A stretch of DNA of 64,000 nt, from NCBI RefSeq assembly GCF_963664735.1, contig NZ_OY761553.1, forward strand, positions 3,841,001-3,905,000, written 5' to 3'. Shown here in pieces: positions 63,431 to 64,000 of the stretch. The stretch comes from an uncultured Cohaesibacter sp. GTDB lineage: Bacteria > Pseudomonadota > Alphaproteobacteria > Rhizobiales > Cohaesibacteraceae. The notes beneath the pieces were generated by a model. That model ran no database searches, had not been told where the DNA came from, and saw only the letters and a list, made by a program, of their open reading frames with translations. Position 1 is the first letter of the stretch; each line of letters opens with the position of its first letter. Made by a program: the position numbers and the translations under genes.

Positions 63431-63463
63431 ATTTTAGTCACTGCCTAAAAAACGTTTGATAAC

Positions 63464-63498
63464 AAGCCGCGGGAGCTTTTCTTCTGCGGCTTTTTTGT
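63464..63498 (+). terminator. Terminator of phbB
   Basis: AAGCCGC (63464-63470) pairs with GCGGCTT (63486-63492), followed by TTTT and more T-rich sequence, 34 bp past the phbB stop. Confidence 0.78.
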
Positions 63499-63542
63499 TT
63501 TTGCTGAGGCGTTTTGTTTCTTTGGAAGAAATTGGAGTTTCC

Positions 63543-64000
63543 ATGTCCCCTCGTCTCGTTGCAACACTGATTGGCTTTACGGCCATTTTGATGTGGTCTC
63601 TTCTTGCAGTCTTTACGGTGTGGAGCGGAACGGTGCCGCCCTTCCAATTGACTGCCATTTCCTTTGTGGTTGGCGGGTTGGTCGGCTTGATTAGCTGGAT
63701 CAAGCGGCCGGGGGCTATTCGTGTGTTGCGTCAGCCTTGGCCGGTCTGGTGTCTTGGCGTTCTGGGGATCTTTGGCTACCACGCAGCCTATTATTTTGCC
63801 CTGCGTATGGCACCTCCTGTTGAAGCGGGATTGGTCAACTATCTCTGGCCGTTGCTGATCGTTGTTTTTTCTTCTTTTCTTCCGGGGGAACGATTGCGCT
63901 GGTTTCATGCTGGAGGCGCGTTGCTCGGTTTGGCCGGGGCAGTGCTTGTGGTCTCCAAGGGACGAGCCATTTCCATTGATCCGCAATATCTGACCGGTTA
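63543..64000 (+). CDS. EamA-family transporter, partial (cut by window end)
   Basis: An open frame from ATG 63543 runs without a stop to the end of the window (152 residues visible). It has alternating hydrophobic helices starting MSPRLVATLIGFTAILMWS, then PPFQLTAISFVVGGLVG and PPVEAGLVNYLWPLLIV, which is the pattern of drug/metabolite transporters of the EamA group and recalls YddG-type amino acid exporters. GGAG lies 6 nt upstream. The terminator of phbB separates it from that gene. Substrate is unknown. Confidence 0.88.
   Translation, partial: MSPRLVATLIGFTAILMWSLLAVFTVWSGTVPPFQLTAISFVVGGLVGLISWIKRPGAIRVLRQPWPVWCLGVLGIFGYHAAYYFALRMAPPVEAGLVNYLWPLLIVVFSSFLPGERLRWFHAGGALLGLAGAVLVVSKGRAISIDPQYLTG

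Noticed and set aside
1-64000. CRISPR arrays, tRNA or rRNA genes, insertion sequences
   Set aside because: No spaced direct repeats, no cloverleaf-like or rRNA-like sequence and no transposase motif were noticed on reading; a dedicated tRNA search was not possible.

Overview
The window looks like a chromosomal segment of an alphaproteobacterium of the Hyphomicrobiales type, probably marine. The evidence is a RirA-type iron regulator with the rhizobial cysteine spacing, a PhaR/PhbB polyhydroxyalkanoate pair, a monomeric NADP isocitrate dehydrogenase, a TAXI-type TRAP transporter and a divergent OxyR/AhpC/AhpD locus. A Cohaesibacter-like genome would fit, but that is inference. I saw no rRNA, tRNA, CRISPR array, transposase or phage gene.

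Layout. (1) 1-10602: a carbohydrate island on the + strand with an ABC sugar importer (two permeases, ATPase, binding protein), a GH88 unsaturated-uronyl hydrolase, a YesL/DUF624 membrane protein, a LacZ-type GH2 beta-galactosidase and a DUF2264 protein. Together they suggest import and cytoplasmic breakdown of an oligosaccharide carrying an unsaturated uronic acid and beta-galactose. (2) 11161-24041: a divergent FabI-like reductase, a YjdM-like protein, succinate-semialdehyde dehydrogenase, a chemoreceptor, isocitrate dehydrogenase, an inositol dehydrogenase-like enzyme, a BigR/SqrR-like ArsR regulator and a CHASE2-PAS-GGDEF-EAL protein. (3) 24135-31557: a divergent catabolic and transport locus. 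An aminotransferase and a BKACE enzyme overlap by 4 nt on the minus strand; an RpiR regulator, TAXI binding protein, fused TRAP permease and universal stress protein lie on the plus strand. (4) 31651-38474: methylglyoxal synthase, arginase, AsmA and phosphoglucose isomerase. (5) 38913-40576: a 66-residue peptide with a short Cys cluster followed by a radical SAM/SPASM enzyme. This is a compact candidate RiPP system and the most novel item here. (6) 40722-45808: a peptide-type ABC importer on the minus strand. (7) 46088-51156: a TPP enzyme, a LysR regulator divergent from a tautomerase, then HxlR, RirA and Zur regulators. (8) 51277-56160: IspG and IspA (isoprenoids), then AhpD/AhpC divergent from OxyR. 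(9) 56468-64000: ribosomal protein L32, a membrane protein, gamma-glutamyltransferase, a small unknown, a degenerate GGDEF/EAL protein, PhaR, PhbB, and an EamA exporter cut by the window edge.

Many transcription units end in clear hairpin-plus-T terminators. Several intergenic regions carry palindromes placed as operators, notably upstream of the tautomerase, between ahpC and oxyR, and between the aminotransferase and the RpiR gene. All family calls come from reading sequence motifs; no database search was run.
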